Assembly: GCA_947449765.1 (NCBI GenBank)
Contig: CANFSP010000002.1
Coordinates: 186,001-250,000 of the forward strand
Direction: 5' to 3'
DNA length: 64,000 nt
DNA from: Actinomycetota bacterium
GTDB lineage: Bacteria; Actinomycetota; Actinomycetes; Actinomycetales; Microbacteriaceae
Below are positions 25,647-33,957 of the stretch, one piece after another. Below the pieces are notes generated by a model. That model was not told the origin of the DNA. It saw only the letters and a list, made by a program, of their open reading frames with translations, and searched no databases. The translations under genes were made by a program, and so were the position numbers. How positions within the stretch are numbered: position 1 is the first letter of the stretch; each line of letters begins with the position of its first letter.

Positions 25647-27143
25647 ATGACCGGTCAGTACGTGCTCGCCATCGACGAAGGCTCGAGTAGCGCTCGTGCC
25701 GTTGTCGTTGATTCTGAGGGGCGCATCGTCGCTGAAGCATCCCAAAGCTTTGACCCGATTTTTCCCCAGCCCGGTTGGGTGGAACTGGATCCGAGTGGAC
25801 TCTGGGACGTGCCCAAAGAGTGCATCTCGCGCGTGATGGTGCAGGCCGGGCTTTCCGCTAAAGACATTGCCTCGGTGGGTGTCACAACTCACCGCGAAAC
25901 AATCGTGATGTGGGATCGAAGGACCGGCAAGCCCGTCCACAACGCAATCATGTGGATGTCCAAGCAAACGGACGAGATTGTGCGCGAGTGGTCTGAACGG
26001 GGCCTCGATGCGGAATTTCGTCGCCGTACTGGGGTTCGCAACGACTCCTATTTTTCGGCCGCAAAAATTGCCTGGCTGTTGCGACATGTCCCCGGTGTGC
26101 GGGCGCGCGCCGAACGCGGTGAACTTGCAATCGGCACACCCGATGTCTGGTTGCTCTGGAACCTCAGCGGAGGCACGGCGCACCGAATCGAGCCAAGCGC
26201 GGCATCGCGAACAGCACTGCTCAACATTGAACGAGCAGAATGGGATACCGAATTCTGCGAGATTCTTGACATCCCGATCTCGCTGTTACCGGAACTCGTT
26301 CCCTCAATTTCAGTATTCGGCGAGCTCGCCAGTGGTGTTCTCCCGGGAGTCTTAGCTCACCCTGTGCCTGTGACAGCAATGCTTGGTGACCAGCAGGCAG
26401 GTCTTTTCGGTCAGGCTTGCCTCCAGCCGGGAAGCGCGAAGAACACGTTCGGCACTGCCGGGGTTCTCACGGTAAACGTCGGAACGAAACCTAAAATCAT
26501 GGACGGCATGTCGAGCTCTGTCGCCTGGAAAGTCGATGACCGGGTGACGTACGAAGCTGAAGGCGTCGTCTTTCACAGCGGACAAACGGTTCAGTGGATG
26601 CGCGACAAACTGCAGCTGTTCTCCTCATCAGCCGAGGTTGAAACGTTGGCGAACAGTGTCCCCAGCAATGGCGGCGTGTATCTCGTGCCAGCTTTCGCTG
26701 GTTTGTGTGACCCGTACTGGGACCGGGATGTGCGCGCGGCCATTATGGGTCTCACTCTCGAGTCCACGGCGGCCCACATTGCCCGTGCCGGTCTCGAGTC
26801 GATGGCGTATCAAACGCGTGACAACGTCGACAAGTTGATTGCGGGAGGCATCGACATCCCCGTCCTCAAAGTTGACGGGGGTGCGACCAAGAACGACCTT
26901 TTGTGTCAATTCCAAGCGGACATTTTGGGAATTCCCGTTGCTCGTCCCGTGGGTCTAGAGCGCACCATCCTCGGAATTGCTCATCTCGCCGGCGTGGGCG
27001 TGGGGTTCTGGAAGGTCGATGAGATCGCAGATCGCTGGCAACTCGATCGAACGTTTGAACCTCGCATGTCGGCAGAGCTGCGCGCCGAGCTCTACCACGG
27101 CTGGCAGAATGCCGTGGCCGCGGCTCGTTCACTCGCGCCATAG
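25647..27143 (+). CDS. glpK: Glycerol kinase-like FGGY kinase
   Basis: ATP-dependent kinase of 498 residues. The glycerol-contacting residues of E. coli GlpK have counterparts: R83 and E84 in HRET (82-85), W103, Y135 in NDSYFS, and the catalytic Asp in GDQQAGLFG (D248). The C-terminal VDGGATKNDLLCQFQADILGIPVARP block is close to GlpK. Differences are NAIMWMSKQT in place of the usual WQCRRT and GLCDPYWDRDVR in place of GAPYWDPYAR. Glycerol is thus likely but a close analogue cannot be excluded. ATG at 25647 is preferred over TTG at 25641. Confidence 0.85.
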   Translation: MTGQYVLAIDEGSSSARAVVVDSEGRIVAEASQSFDPIFPQPGWVELDPSGLWDVPKECISRVMVQAGLSAKDIASVGVTTHRETIVMWDRRTGKPVHNAIMWMSKQTDEIVREWSERGLDAEFRRRTGVRNDSYFSAAKIAWLLRHVPGVRARAERGELAIGTPDVWLLWNLSGGTAHRIEPSAASRTALLNIERAEWDTEFCEILDIPISLLPELVPSISVFGELASGVLPGVLAHPVPVTAMLGDQQAGLFGQACLQPGSAKNTFGTAGVLTVNVGTKPKIMDGMSSSVAWKVDDRVTYEAEGVVFHSGQTVQWMRDKLQLFSSSAEVETLANSVPSNGGVYLVPAFAGLCDPYWDRDVRAAIMGLTLESTAAHIARAGLESMAYQTRDNVDKLIAGGIDIPVLKVDGGATKNDLLCQFQADILGIPVARPVGLERTILGIAHLAGVGVGFWKVDEIADRWQLDRTFEPRMSAELRAELYHGWQNAVAAARSLAP

Positions 27144-27190
27144 CGGCACACTGCGGAGGCTGCGTTTCACCGTCTGTGGAGTGAATCGCC

Positions 27191-28207
27191 TCAGTCGATG
27201 ACCGAGCATTCACCCACGGTGAACTTGCCGAAACGATCGTCGGGGAAGGTTTCCGTCGCCACATAAGCGGTGTAGCCAGCTCCGGGATCGTCTGTGCCCA
27301 TCAGCTCTGGGTCAAATGTTTTCAGAGACAAACAGACCTCGCCGCCCAGAGGGCTGTTGACGCCAATCCGGGTGGAGGTCCCGTCGCCATTTACCGGAAT
27401 GGCGTAGTGGATTGTGTCAGGAAGTGATTCGAGAGCAGCATGGAGTGAATCGGCAGAGTACGGATCGTCGTCCGGGTGCGCCGCGCGGTAGGTCCCCACG
27501 GCATCTAAAACGGTATTGAGGTAGTTCTGGTGCGCGCTGACCGCCTGCATCGCCTCCTCCCACGTTGGCGAGGGGTTCGCAAATCGTGCATCGGTGTCTT
27601 CGAAAATTGTCGAGTAGCTCATGTGCCACGAGCGCGTCACCGGATCGGTGGCCGATGCGGGGGGAGCCGCGGATGCCGATGCTGGGCTTGCCGTACTTGC
27701 CGTACTTGCCGTACTTGCCGTACTTGCCGTACTAAAGCCCAACTCCAGGTTGAAGGGAGCGGCTATGTCGTCAACGTGATGGATGCCGCGGAACCCGAAG
27801 GTCGTTGAACCCCCGCCGAAGTCCGTGGACATCACCATGGTGCATCCGATTTGAGCTTGTTTTTCGTACCCCACAAGCGGAAAGGGAATGTACTCCGGGT
27901 CGTAGAACCAGTTCGTCGCACCGAGTGATGCGGCAAATCTCACCATGACGGCACATTCGTGCTGCACATCCTCAGTAGAGGATTTCATGAAAGGGCCCAC
28001 GGAAGCGTTCCAGTTGCAGTAGTCGATGCCACAGGCGCCCTTGTGTAACTCTCCGGGGGAGTAGCCGTCGGGCGTGTGCGTCATCATGTCGGCCAGCGCC
28101 CGCTCGGATTGCCCCGCAACTGGTGACGGGATGCATCCCGTCAGGCCGAGCCCAACAATTGCCGTAATCACCCCAAGGCCGACCACCTGAAAAATCTTTC
28201 CCCGCAT
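27191..28207 (-). CDS. Secreted lipoprotein of unknown function with a repeat-encoded Ser-Thr-Ala linker
   Basis: I do not recognise the family. The 338-residue product starts at the ATG at 28207 with a lipoprotein signal (MRGKIFQVVGLGVITAIVG, then LTGC). The mature part is Asp/Thr/Ser-rich with several cysteines and two conserved-looking blocks separated by a low-complexity linker of Ser-Thr-Ala repeats. The linker is encoded by five perfect copies of a 9-bp unit, so its length may vary between strains. Longer in-frame starts upstream lack a signal sequence. It is convergent with glpK and probably monocistronic. Confidence 0.75.
   Translation of the reverse strand: MRGKIFQVVGLGVITAIVGLGLTGCIPSPVAGQSERALADMMTHTPDGYSPGELHKGACGIDYCNWNASVGPFMKSSTEDVQHECAVMVRFAASLGATNWFYDPEYIPFPLVGYEKQAQIGCTMVMSTDFGGGSTTFGFRGIHHVDDIAAPFNLELGFSTASTASTASTASTASPASASAAPPASATDPVTRSWHMSYSTIFEDTDARFANPSPTWEEAMQAVSAHQNYLNTVLDAVGTYRAAHPDDDPYSADSLHAALESLPDTIHYAIPVNGDGTSTRIGVNSPLGGEVCLSLKTFDPELMGTDDPGAGYTAYVATETFPDDRFGKFTVGECSVID
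27687..27731. repeat. Tandem repeat, five perfect copies of a 9-bp unit
   Basis: CTTGCCGTA is repeated five times head to tail with no mismatch. It lies inside the lipoprotein gene and keeps the frame, encoding Thr-Ala-Ser units on the minus strand. Confidence 0.92.
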
Positions 28208-28244
28208 GGGGCAGAGGTTACTAGGCGGCGCCGGGAAGACGCTA

Positions 28245-29123
28245 CTAGGCGACTTGGAACGAGCGCTTAGAGAAGCCGACCCGGTAGCCGTCGATTGTCG
28301 TTTCGACGGGCACGCTGGCATCTTTTGCGGAACCAAGAGTGACGAAGAGGGGAGTGAAGTGTTCCACGGTCGGATGCGCATACGGCATCCCCGGTGCTTT
28401 GTGTCTGAAGTCGAGAAGTGCTTCGGTGTCGCCTGAAGCGAGGGCCTCGGCGGCCCAGGAGTCAAAGTCACTCGACCACGCCGGAACCTCGCCGAACATC
28501 ATCTCTCGAGTGAGAAACGGAAGCCCGTGGGTCATGAATCCCGAACCCAGCACCAGCACACCCTGTTCGCGCAGGGGCTGCAATCGACGACCGATGTCCA
28601 TGAGTTTCGCCGGGTCGCTCGTCGGCATGCTCAACTGCAGCACCGGAACGTCGGCAAGCGGGTACATGATTTTGAGGGGCACCCATGCGCCGTGATCGAG
28701 ACCTCGGTGGGGTGCTTGGTGGAGCTCTTCACCGTCCGGCATGAGCGACGCCACGGTTTGTGCGAGCTCGCTCGAGTCGGGCGTGGGGTAGAGCATCTGG
28801 TAGTAGCGCGGGTGAAAACCGCCGAAGTCGTACACGAGCTCTGTGTTGGCTGCTGAGCCCGAGATCATCATGGGGGCATGCTCCCAGTGGGCGCTGACAA
28901 TGAGGATGGCCTTCGGCTTGGCAAAACGTTGCCCCCACTCAAAAAGCTGGTCGATCCACTCGGCATCGTCGAAGAGTGGTGGAGCGCCGTGGCTGAGGTA
29001 CAGGGCGGGCAGTGCACCATCAGCCTCCGTCCACGTGCGCTGGGCGGCGCTGCGCTTCAGGGCGTTTGGGAGAAATGCATCGAACGCTCCGGCGGGACTT
29101 GTGGGGGTCATCCAATTGCTCAT
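28245..29123 (-). CDS. Class III extradiol ring-cleavage dioxygenase family (DODA/YgiD type)
   Basis: A 292-residue LigB-fold protein. Metal ligands are visible in LSHGAPP (H45) and SAHWE (H79), and a catalytic-type histidine in HRGLDHGAWVPL. Bacterial members such as YgiD open the ring of catechol-type compounds such as DOPA using Zn or Fe. The physiological substrate is usually unknown. It stands alone, 37 nt upstream of the lipoprotein gene on the same strand, so the two may share a transcript. Assignment to the family is secure, the substrate is not. Confidence 0.88.
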   Translation of the reverse strand: MSNWMTPTSPAGAFDAFLPNALKRSAAQRTWTEADGALPALYLSHGAPPLFDDAEWIDQLFEWGQRFAKPKAILIVSAHWEHAPMMISGSAANTELVYDFGGFHPRYYQMLYPTPDSSELAQTVASLMPDGEELHQAPHRGLDHGAWVPLKIMYPLADVPVLQLSMPTSDPAKLMDIGRRLQPLREQGVLVLGSGFMTHGLPFLTREMMFGEVPAWSSDFDSWAAEALASGDTEALLDFRHKAPGMPYAHPTVEHFTPLFVTLGSAKDASVPVETTIDGYRVGFSKRSFQVA

Positions 29124-29162
29124 GCCACAGATAACTTACGCGGCCGAGGAACTATTCCCGAA

Positions 29163-29999
29163 CTACCCCGCGACAGTGGGCACGAGCACCGGGCAAGACT
29201 TAGTTGTATCGGTGACGAAGCTGAAATCGGCAGCTTTGAGCATCTCGACGAGTGAATCGGGGCGAATCACCGGACCCAACCCCAAGTTGTCCAGCGGGTA
29301 GTCAAGCACGCACAGCGCCACAATGATCAGCGCGATGGCAATGTAGGCCACGGCAAAAGACATTCGCGCCAATCCTCGTCGGTCAGCGAGGTGCATCGTG
29401 AGGAGCATGCCGAGCAAGAAGACGGATGCGTAAATCACCACCCAGATGATGGGCGGAATGGTCTGCATCGACGACAACAGGATGAGCTGCCGCCAGTGCC
29501 CCATGTCTAATGTGGACTGCAACAGCACGGGCAGAATTTGGGATTGCGTCGTGTTATCGAGTGTGAGGTTACTGATGTCGGTGTTGAGCTTGTTGAGCCA
29601 GAGATTTGTCTGGTCTCCCTCACTGATCTGAGTTCCTAACCAATCGTTTTCGATGAACGTTTCGGTGGCACAATCAAGGTCGGTGCGCACCACGTCACGC
29701 TGAGCGGGCTCGAAAGATTCCGTGGCCCGATAGGAATTGATGACGCTGGTGCCGAACTCTTTGATGCTGGTTTGGGCGTCTTGAAAGTTGGTGACCGAGA
29801 TACTCAGCAGCAGACCAAGGAGAATGCCCACCGCAACCGAAATGAATGCGATGGTGTCCGTCATGCGCGGCAGTTCCGCGGTGTAGCGCGACGACTCTTC
29901 GGCGCGACGCTCGAACCATTTGTGCAGAAGGGTTCCCGTAATGAGGCCACCAGCCGCGACGACAAGAAGAACGAGCTCGGTGAGGATGATGGGGTTCAT
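29163..29999 (-). CDS. DUF4239-like integral membrane protein
   Basis: A 278-residue protein with two N-terminal membrane segments (residues about 3-25 and 48-70), a central soluble helical region, and two C-terminal membrane segments (about 180-205 and 215-240). The start of the central part (SISVTNFQDAQTSIKEFGTSVINSYRATES) resembles DUF4239 proteins, a bestrophin-like group without a settled function. No partner gene is obvious: the dioxygenase gene follows after 39 nt on the same strand. Confidence 0.6.
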   Translation of the reverse strand: MNPIILTELVLLVVAAGGLITGTLLHKWFERRAEESSRYTAELPRMTDTIAFISVAVGILLGLLLSISVTNFQDAQTSIKEFGTSVINSYRATESFEPAQRDVVRTDLDCATETFIENDWLGTQISEGDQTNLWLNKLNTDISNLTLDNTTQSQILPVLLQSTLDMGHWRQLILLSSMQTIPPIIWVVIYASVFLLGMLLTMHLADRRGLARMSFAVAYIAIALIIVALCVLDYPLDNLGLGPVIRPDSLVEMLKAADFSFVTDTTKSCPVLVPTVAG

Positions 30000-30151
30000 C
30001 GTGCTCCTTGGCTCGCCGCGACCTCGTGTTGTTCACGCACTCCTACACACTAATTGAGGTCGTTCAGGTTTGCGCCTGTCGCTCCGGGGGCTGCTGCGAT
30101 GCGAATCAGGAGTAATTTGGCGGTAGCACAAATAATTTTTGAGGAGCAGCA

Positions 30152-30811
30152 GTGAAGTATGCGATCACACCGATGGGACACGCCTGCGTGTTGGTGTCGA
30201 ACGACCGAGGATCACTCATCATCGACCCGGGAAGTTTCACCGCGGCCTCTGCCCTCGAGGCGAGCTCGAACATCCTCATCACTCATGAACACTTTGACCA
30301 CGTCAATCCCGCGTTGGTGAGTGCACACATGGATGCTCACCACGACGTGCACGTGTGGGCACCGTCTGACACGGTGGCTGCCTTGACGCAAGCCGGGGCT
30401 GACGCGGCTCGTGTTCACGAGGTTGCTCCGGGCGAAAGCTTCGATGCGGGTGGAATGAGCGTGTCCGTGCTCGGGGGAAAGCACGCTGTGATGTTTGACG
30501 ATGTGCCTGCGTCGCAAAACGTTGCCTTCCTCATTGATGGCAAGATCCTTCACCCGGGGGATTCGTTTCCCGACGTTGCGGCCGAGACGCGAGTTGAGGT
30601 CCTGATGCTGCCGGTTGCAGCTCCCTGGCTCGTGGTGAATGACGTCGTGAAATATGCCAAGAAAATAAATGCCACCGTTTCGTTCCCCATTCATGACGCC
30701 ATTTTGAGCGAGACCGGTCAATCCGTGTTCGACAAGATTGTGGGATCGAAGCCGGGCATGCCGGACTACCGACGCGTCCCCATCGGTGAAACTCTGCACG
30801 CAGAGTTCTGA
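30152..30811 (+). CDS. Metallo-beta-lactamase-fold metal-dependent hydrolase (UlaG-like)
   Basis: A 219-residue MBL-fold protein with the zinc motif HEHFDH (45-50), DPGSF before it, GGKHAVMFDD and HPGDSF blocks and a late IHDAIL. This matches the UlaG/YtkL-type branch rather than lactamases. Members hydrolyse lactones, phosphodiesters or other small molecules. The GTG start at 30152 is preceded by GAGGAGCAG. It is a likely single gene; the next gene begins 21 nt after its stop and could share its transcript. Confidence 0.85.
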   Translation: MKYAITPMGHACVLVSNDRGSLIIDPGSFTAASALEASSNILITHEHFDHVNPALVSAHMDAHHDVHVWAPSDTVAALTQAGADAARVHEVAPGESFDAGGMSVSVLGGKHAVMFDDVPASQNVAFLIDGKILHPGDSFPDVAAETRVEVLMLPVAAPWLVVNDVVKYAKKINATVSFPIHDAILSETGQSVFDKIVGSKPGMPDYRRVPIGETLHAEF

Positions 30812-30832
30812 TAGCTCACCTACCCTAAGACC

Positions 30833-31291
30833 ATGAGTGATCTCAATGCTGTTGGTGAACGCGACGGCTGGCGTTGCTGGTTGTGTGATGGACCGGTTGA
30901 CCCTGACGCCTCGGTCAACGCCGATCGCGGACCGAGCGTTGATTCTTTTGCGCTGAGCAAGACCGCGTCAAGCAAAGGCAAGAAGGGTGAGGTCGGGCGA
31001 GAACGACTCGCGCATCGTGCGTGTAACACCCAAAAAGGAAAAATAGCGCCGGTCGTGCCGTGGTCGGGTGACCTATTCGTGGTTGACGCCGCACCCATCG
31101 TGGCGACCGTCGAGCGTCTCACGCGCAAGGGTGGCAAAGAAGTTGTCGCGCGCTGCCCTGATGAAGCGGATGCTCACCAGGCTGCCGAGTGGTTGCTCGA
31201 TCGTCTCTCGCGGTACGCGCCCGACTACTCTTTTTCGGTTGAGGCTCAGCCGGGAGGCGGGCAATACCTGTTGGTGCTTCGCGTGAATTAA
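30833..31291 (+). CDS. Small HNH-nuclease-like protein
   Basis: A 152-residue protein of unclear function. Near its N-terminus CWLC (about residues 15-18) and downstream LAHRACNTQKG form the Cys-x-x-Cys ... His-x-x-Cys-Asn pattern of HNH-type zinc domains. The remainder is an unassigned alpha/beta region. Such proteins occur widely in actinobacteria as orphan HNH-like genes. Nuclease activity is not demonstrated, and the separation between the two halves of the motif is longer than usual. No restriction or phage genes are nearby. Confidence 0.6.
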   Translation: MSDLNAVGERDGWRCWLCDGPVDPDASVNADRGPSVDSFALSKTASSKGKKGEVGRERLAHRACNTQKGKIAPVVPWSGDLFVVDAAPIVATVERLTRKGGKEVVARCPDEADAHQAAEWLLDRLSRYAPDYSFSVEAQPGGGQYLLVLRVN

Positions 31292-31419
31292 GGCCCGCGT
31301 GCCACATCGCGCCCTCAGCACGAGCGGTCAACAACGTTGCGCTCAGCGCTAAGTGTGTGTTCGACACCTTTGTGAGACTGAATACAGAATTCTTGTCGAC
31401 GATGACGAAGGAGCACGCT

Positions 31420-32229
31420 GTGTCTGACAACCTCACCCCGAATCTTGTTGAGTCTGCCGAGTGGCGCAACATGGAAGATTTTTCCGCGGGAATCGACACC
31501 AATCGATTGCCTCAAACCGATGCTCTCGATGGGCACACACACAGTGTTGTGCTGGCTGATGGCGGGGTGGCTGAATTCAACTTCAAGCCCGGTCGACAGG
31601 TGGCGTGGAAGGTTTCTGGCGAGGAGTGGGGCGGTTCCGGCACCGAGCATTACGACGGCGTCGCCGTTGGTGACGGTGCCTTTTGGGTTGACTTCAGTAT
31701 TTCCGAGCGCAAAGTCGAGTCGATCACGCTGGTCTTTCAACCGGTGACCGGTTGGGCCCTCATCGTGCACTCGCGCATCCATGATGAGAATTTCACCACC
31801 GAGACGCGCGTCATGCAGACGTTCCACCCGGGGCGCGTTGACGGTAACACCACGGTGGCGTTGCCGGAGGAAACCCGCGATTTGATCGGCAAGCGCACCC
31901 TGTTCCGCTACAGCGTGAATCACCTGTACGAACACATTTACTTGAGCTCGCGCCGGTTTGTCTGGCACAACCTTGTCGGTGAGCAACGCGGTCACGCTGC
32001 TGCAGAGCTAGCCACGACGTGGAAGCTCGAAGATGGTCTCTACGTCTTCACCTGGCGAGAAGAAAAAATCCCGGTGGGCACGGTCTTCCTCTTTGACTAT
32101 GCGCGGGGACGCAGCACGGGCAAATTTATTGGTCTCACCGGTGACGGAAAGATTGAAAACTCGCAGGGCGGAGCCGAGATCATCGAGTTCGGCTACTCCA
32201 ACTACGGCGAGCACCAAGAGCCCGTTTAG
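31420..32229 (+). CDS. MoaF-domain protein
   Basis: A 269-residue protein that resembles the MoaF family, a calycin-like beta-barrel found near molybdopterin or aromatic-amine genes in some bacteria. Two similar halves are seen, VVLADGGVAEFNFKPGRQVAWKVSGE early and TTWKLEDGLYVFTWREEKIPVGTVFLFDY late, as expected for MoaF_N and MoaF_C. The GTG at 31420 is chosen because AAGGAG lies 6 nt upstream. It is convergent with an iron alcohol dehydrogenase, and their stop codons overlap by three nucleotides plus one. Biochemical role unknown. Confidence 0.7.
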   Translation: MSDNLTPNLVESAEWRNMEDFSAGIDTNRLPQTDALDGHTHSVVLADGGVAEFNFKPGRQVAWKVSGEEWGGSGTEHYDGVAVGDGAFWVDFSISERKVESITLVFQPVTGWALIVHSRIHDENFTTETRVMQTFHPGRVDGNTTVALPEETRDLIGKRTLFRYSVNHLYEHIYLSSRRFVWHNLVGEQRGHAAAELATTWKLEDGLYVFTWREEKIPVGTVFLFDYARGRSTGKFIGLTGDGKIENSQGGAEIIEFGYSNYGEHQEPV

Positions 32230-33389
32230 TCGGAATAAATCGAACGATAGATTTTTTCAATCTCGGGCGCCGAGGGAACCCGAGGGTTGTTTAGGTGTGA
32301 ACCGGAGGCAATAGCCTGTTCGGCCATGAGGGGAATCTTGCGTGCCCACTCGTCAGGGTCGACGCCAAACTTCAGTGGTGTGGGCACGGACAGCTCGCTT
32401 CGGAGTGCGTGCAGTTCTGACACCAGCGAGGCTGCTGCGCTTTCGTCGCTATCAGTTGGGGCGGCGACGCCAAGGGCTCGCGCGCACTCGGCATAACGAG
32501 CATCGTTCGCGCCTAAGGAGAATTCGGTGACGGCCGCAAAGAGCATGGCATTTGCCATTCCGTGGGCGACGTGAAAATGCGCGCCGAGTGGCCTGCTCAT
32601 CGCGTGAACGAGTGCGACGCTGGCATTTGAAAAGGCAATTCCGGCAAAGAAAGCGGCTTGCATCATGGCTTCTCGAGCAACTCGGTTCGTCGGTTCGAGA
32701 TAGGCCGTGCGGAGATGTTGCCCGATTGTTGAGATAGCGCTCAACGCGAGGGCATCAGAAAAACCATTCGACTTTATACTCACGAATGCCTCGATTGCGT
32801 GCGTCAGGGCATCAATTCCGGTGTCTGCCGTGAGACGTGGAGGCATAGATAAGGTCAACTCGAAATCCACGATTGCTGACTTTGGCAGATAGGAGTGCCC
32901 GGCGCACAGCATTTTTTCGCCCGTATCGCTGTCGGAAATAACCGTGAACTGAGTGGCCTCCGAACCGGTTCCCGCCGTCGTCGGAATTGCGATTATCGGC
33001 AATGCTTCACCCGAGTAGGAGAGGGGTGCCTTGAGTTCGCGCATGGTGCCGCCGCGCACGGAAAGCACGGCGAGGGCTTTCGACGTGTCGATCGGGCTTC
33101 CGCCACCTAAGCCGATGACAACATCCGCTCGGTGCGCGTGCACAGCGGCGACCCCCGCCTCCAGCGAAGCAGTCGTCGGGTCAGGAATTGTGTCACTAAA
33201 CACGGCAGGAGCGACTCCGGCGTCGGTCAACATATCCGTCACCCGCTGAGCTAGACCCGTCGAGACAATGAAGGCATCGGTCACGATCAGGGGCCGTGTT
33301 GCGCCGAGTTCAGTCACGGCCGTGGCGATCTCGGAAAGGGTGCCACCGCCAACACGAACGAAAGCTGGCATGCGAATCAGTTGGGTCAT
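32226..33389 (-). CDS. Iron-containing alcohol dehydrogenase
   Basis: Group III metal-dependent alcohol dehydrogenase of 387 residues, NAD(P)-linked. The nucleotide motif GGGSPIDTSKA, IPTTAGTGSEATQF, and metal residues in DALTHAIEAF and ALVHAMSRPLGAHFHVAHGMANA are all present. Related enzymes act on 1,3-propanediol, lactaldehyde, butanol or methanol. Its specificity cannot be told from sequence. The stop overlaps that of the convergent MoaF gene. Confidence 0.92.
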   Translation of the reverse strand: MTQLIRMPAFVRVGGGTLSEIATAVTELGATRPLIVTDAFIVSTGLAQRVTDMLTDAGVAPAVFSDTIPDPTTASLEAGVAAVHAHRADVVIGLGGGSPIDTSKALAVLSVRGGTMRELKAPLSYSGEALPIIAIPTTAGTGSEATQFTVISDSDTGEKMLCAGHSYLPKSAIVDFELTLSMPPRLTADTGIDALTHAIEAFVSIKSNGFSDALALSAISTIGQHLRTAYLEPTNRVAREAMMQAAFFAGIAFSNASVALVHAMSRPLGAHFHVAHGMANAMLFAAVTEFSLGANDARYAECARALGVAAPTDSDESAAASLVSELHALRSELSVPTPLKFGVDPDEWARKIPLMAEQAIASGSHLNNPRVPSAPEIEKIYRSIYSD

Positions 33390-33479
33390 GATGACCTCTC
33401 GGAGTCAGAAATGAGTGTGGCGAGAAACCGGCACATAAACAACGTCGACGAGACGACGCCCTAGGAGTATTTTGACAGC

Positions 33480-33917
33480 ATGAGTCCAACAGCTGGTTAC
33501 GAGGTAACTAATATCGGCGCGCCCGAGCAGTGGCGCGAGTTTTACGGTGGCTTTCGCCCCGATTCGTCACGCCAAGGCAGACGCGTGGTCGATCACGAAC
33601 TCGCCATGCAATACATCGGGATGACGGTAAACGCTCTCGAGCCGGGGGAGTCCGCCGACTATTGGCACGATCACTCCGAGATTGAAGAGGTCTACGTCTT
33701 CCTCGCGGGCACAGGCCAAATGGGTCTGGGGGACGATGTGGTTGACGTCGAGGCGGGATCAGTCGTGCGCGTGGGGCAAGGGGTCATGCGTACCTGGCGT
33801 GCACATCCCGACAGTGTCGGCGAGTTGCGCTGGTTGTGCATCCGTGCCGGCGGAACTCCGTTGCCACAATTTCCCAACGACGGGACGCGAGATCACGAGC
33901 GCCCCTTACCGTGGTAG
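33480..33917 (+). CDS. Cupin-domain protein
   Basis: A 145-residue single cupin barrel. The first cupin motif is visible as YWHDHSEIEEVYVFLAGTGQMGLGDD, with two histidines and a glutamate that normally bind a metal, and the second as VRVGQGVMRTWRAHPDS. Function is unknown; family members include isomerases, dioxygenases and small-molecule sensors. It is divergent from the iron alcohol dehydrogenase gene across a 90-nt gap. Confidence 0.85.
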   Translation: MSPTAGYEVTNIGAPEQWREFYGGFRPDSSRQGRRVVDHELAMQYIGMTVNALEPGESADYWHDHSEIEEVYVFLAGTGQMGLGDDVVDVEAGSVVRVGQGVMRTWRAHPDSVGELRWLCIRAGGTPLPQFPNDGTRDHERPLPW

Positions 33918-33957
33918 CCGGGCCTGCAGGACTGAAAGCCCTGGCAGGGTAGACGGG

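Noticed and set aside
27687-27731. CRISPR-like short repeats
   Set aside because: The 9-bp units are directly adjacent without spacers and keep a reading frame, so this is a coding tandem repeat.
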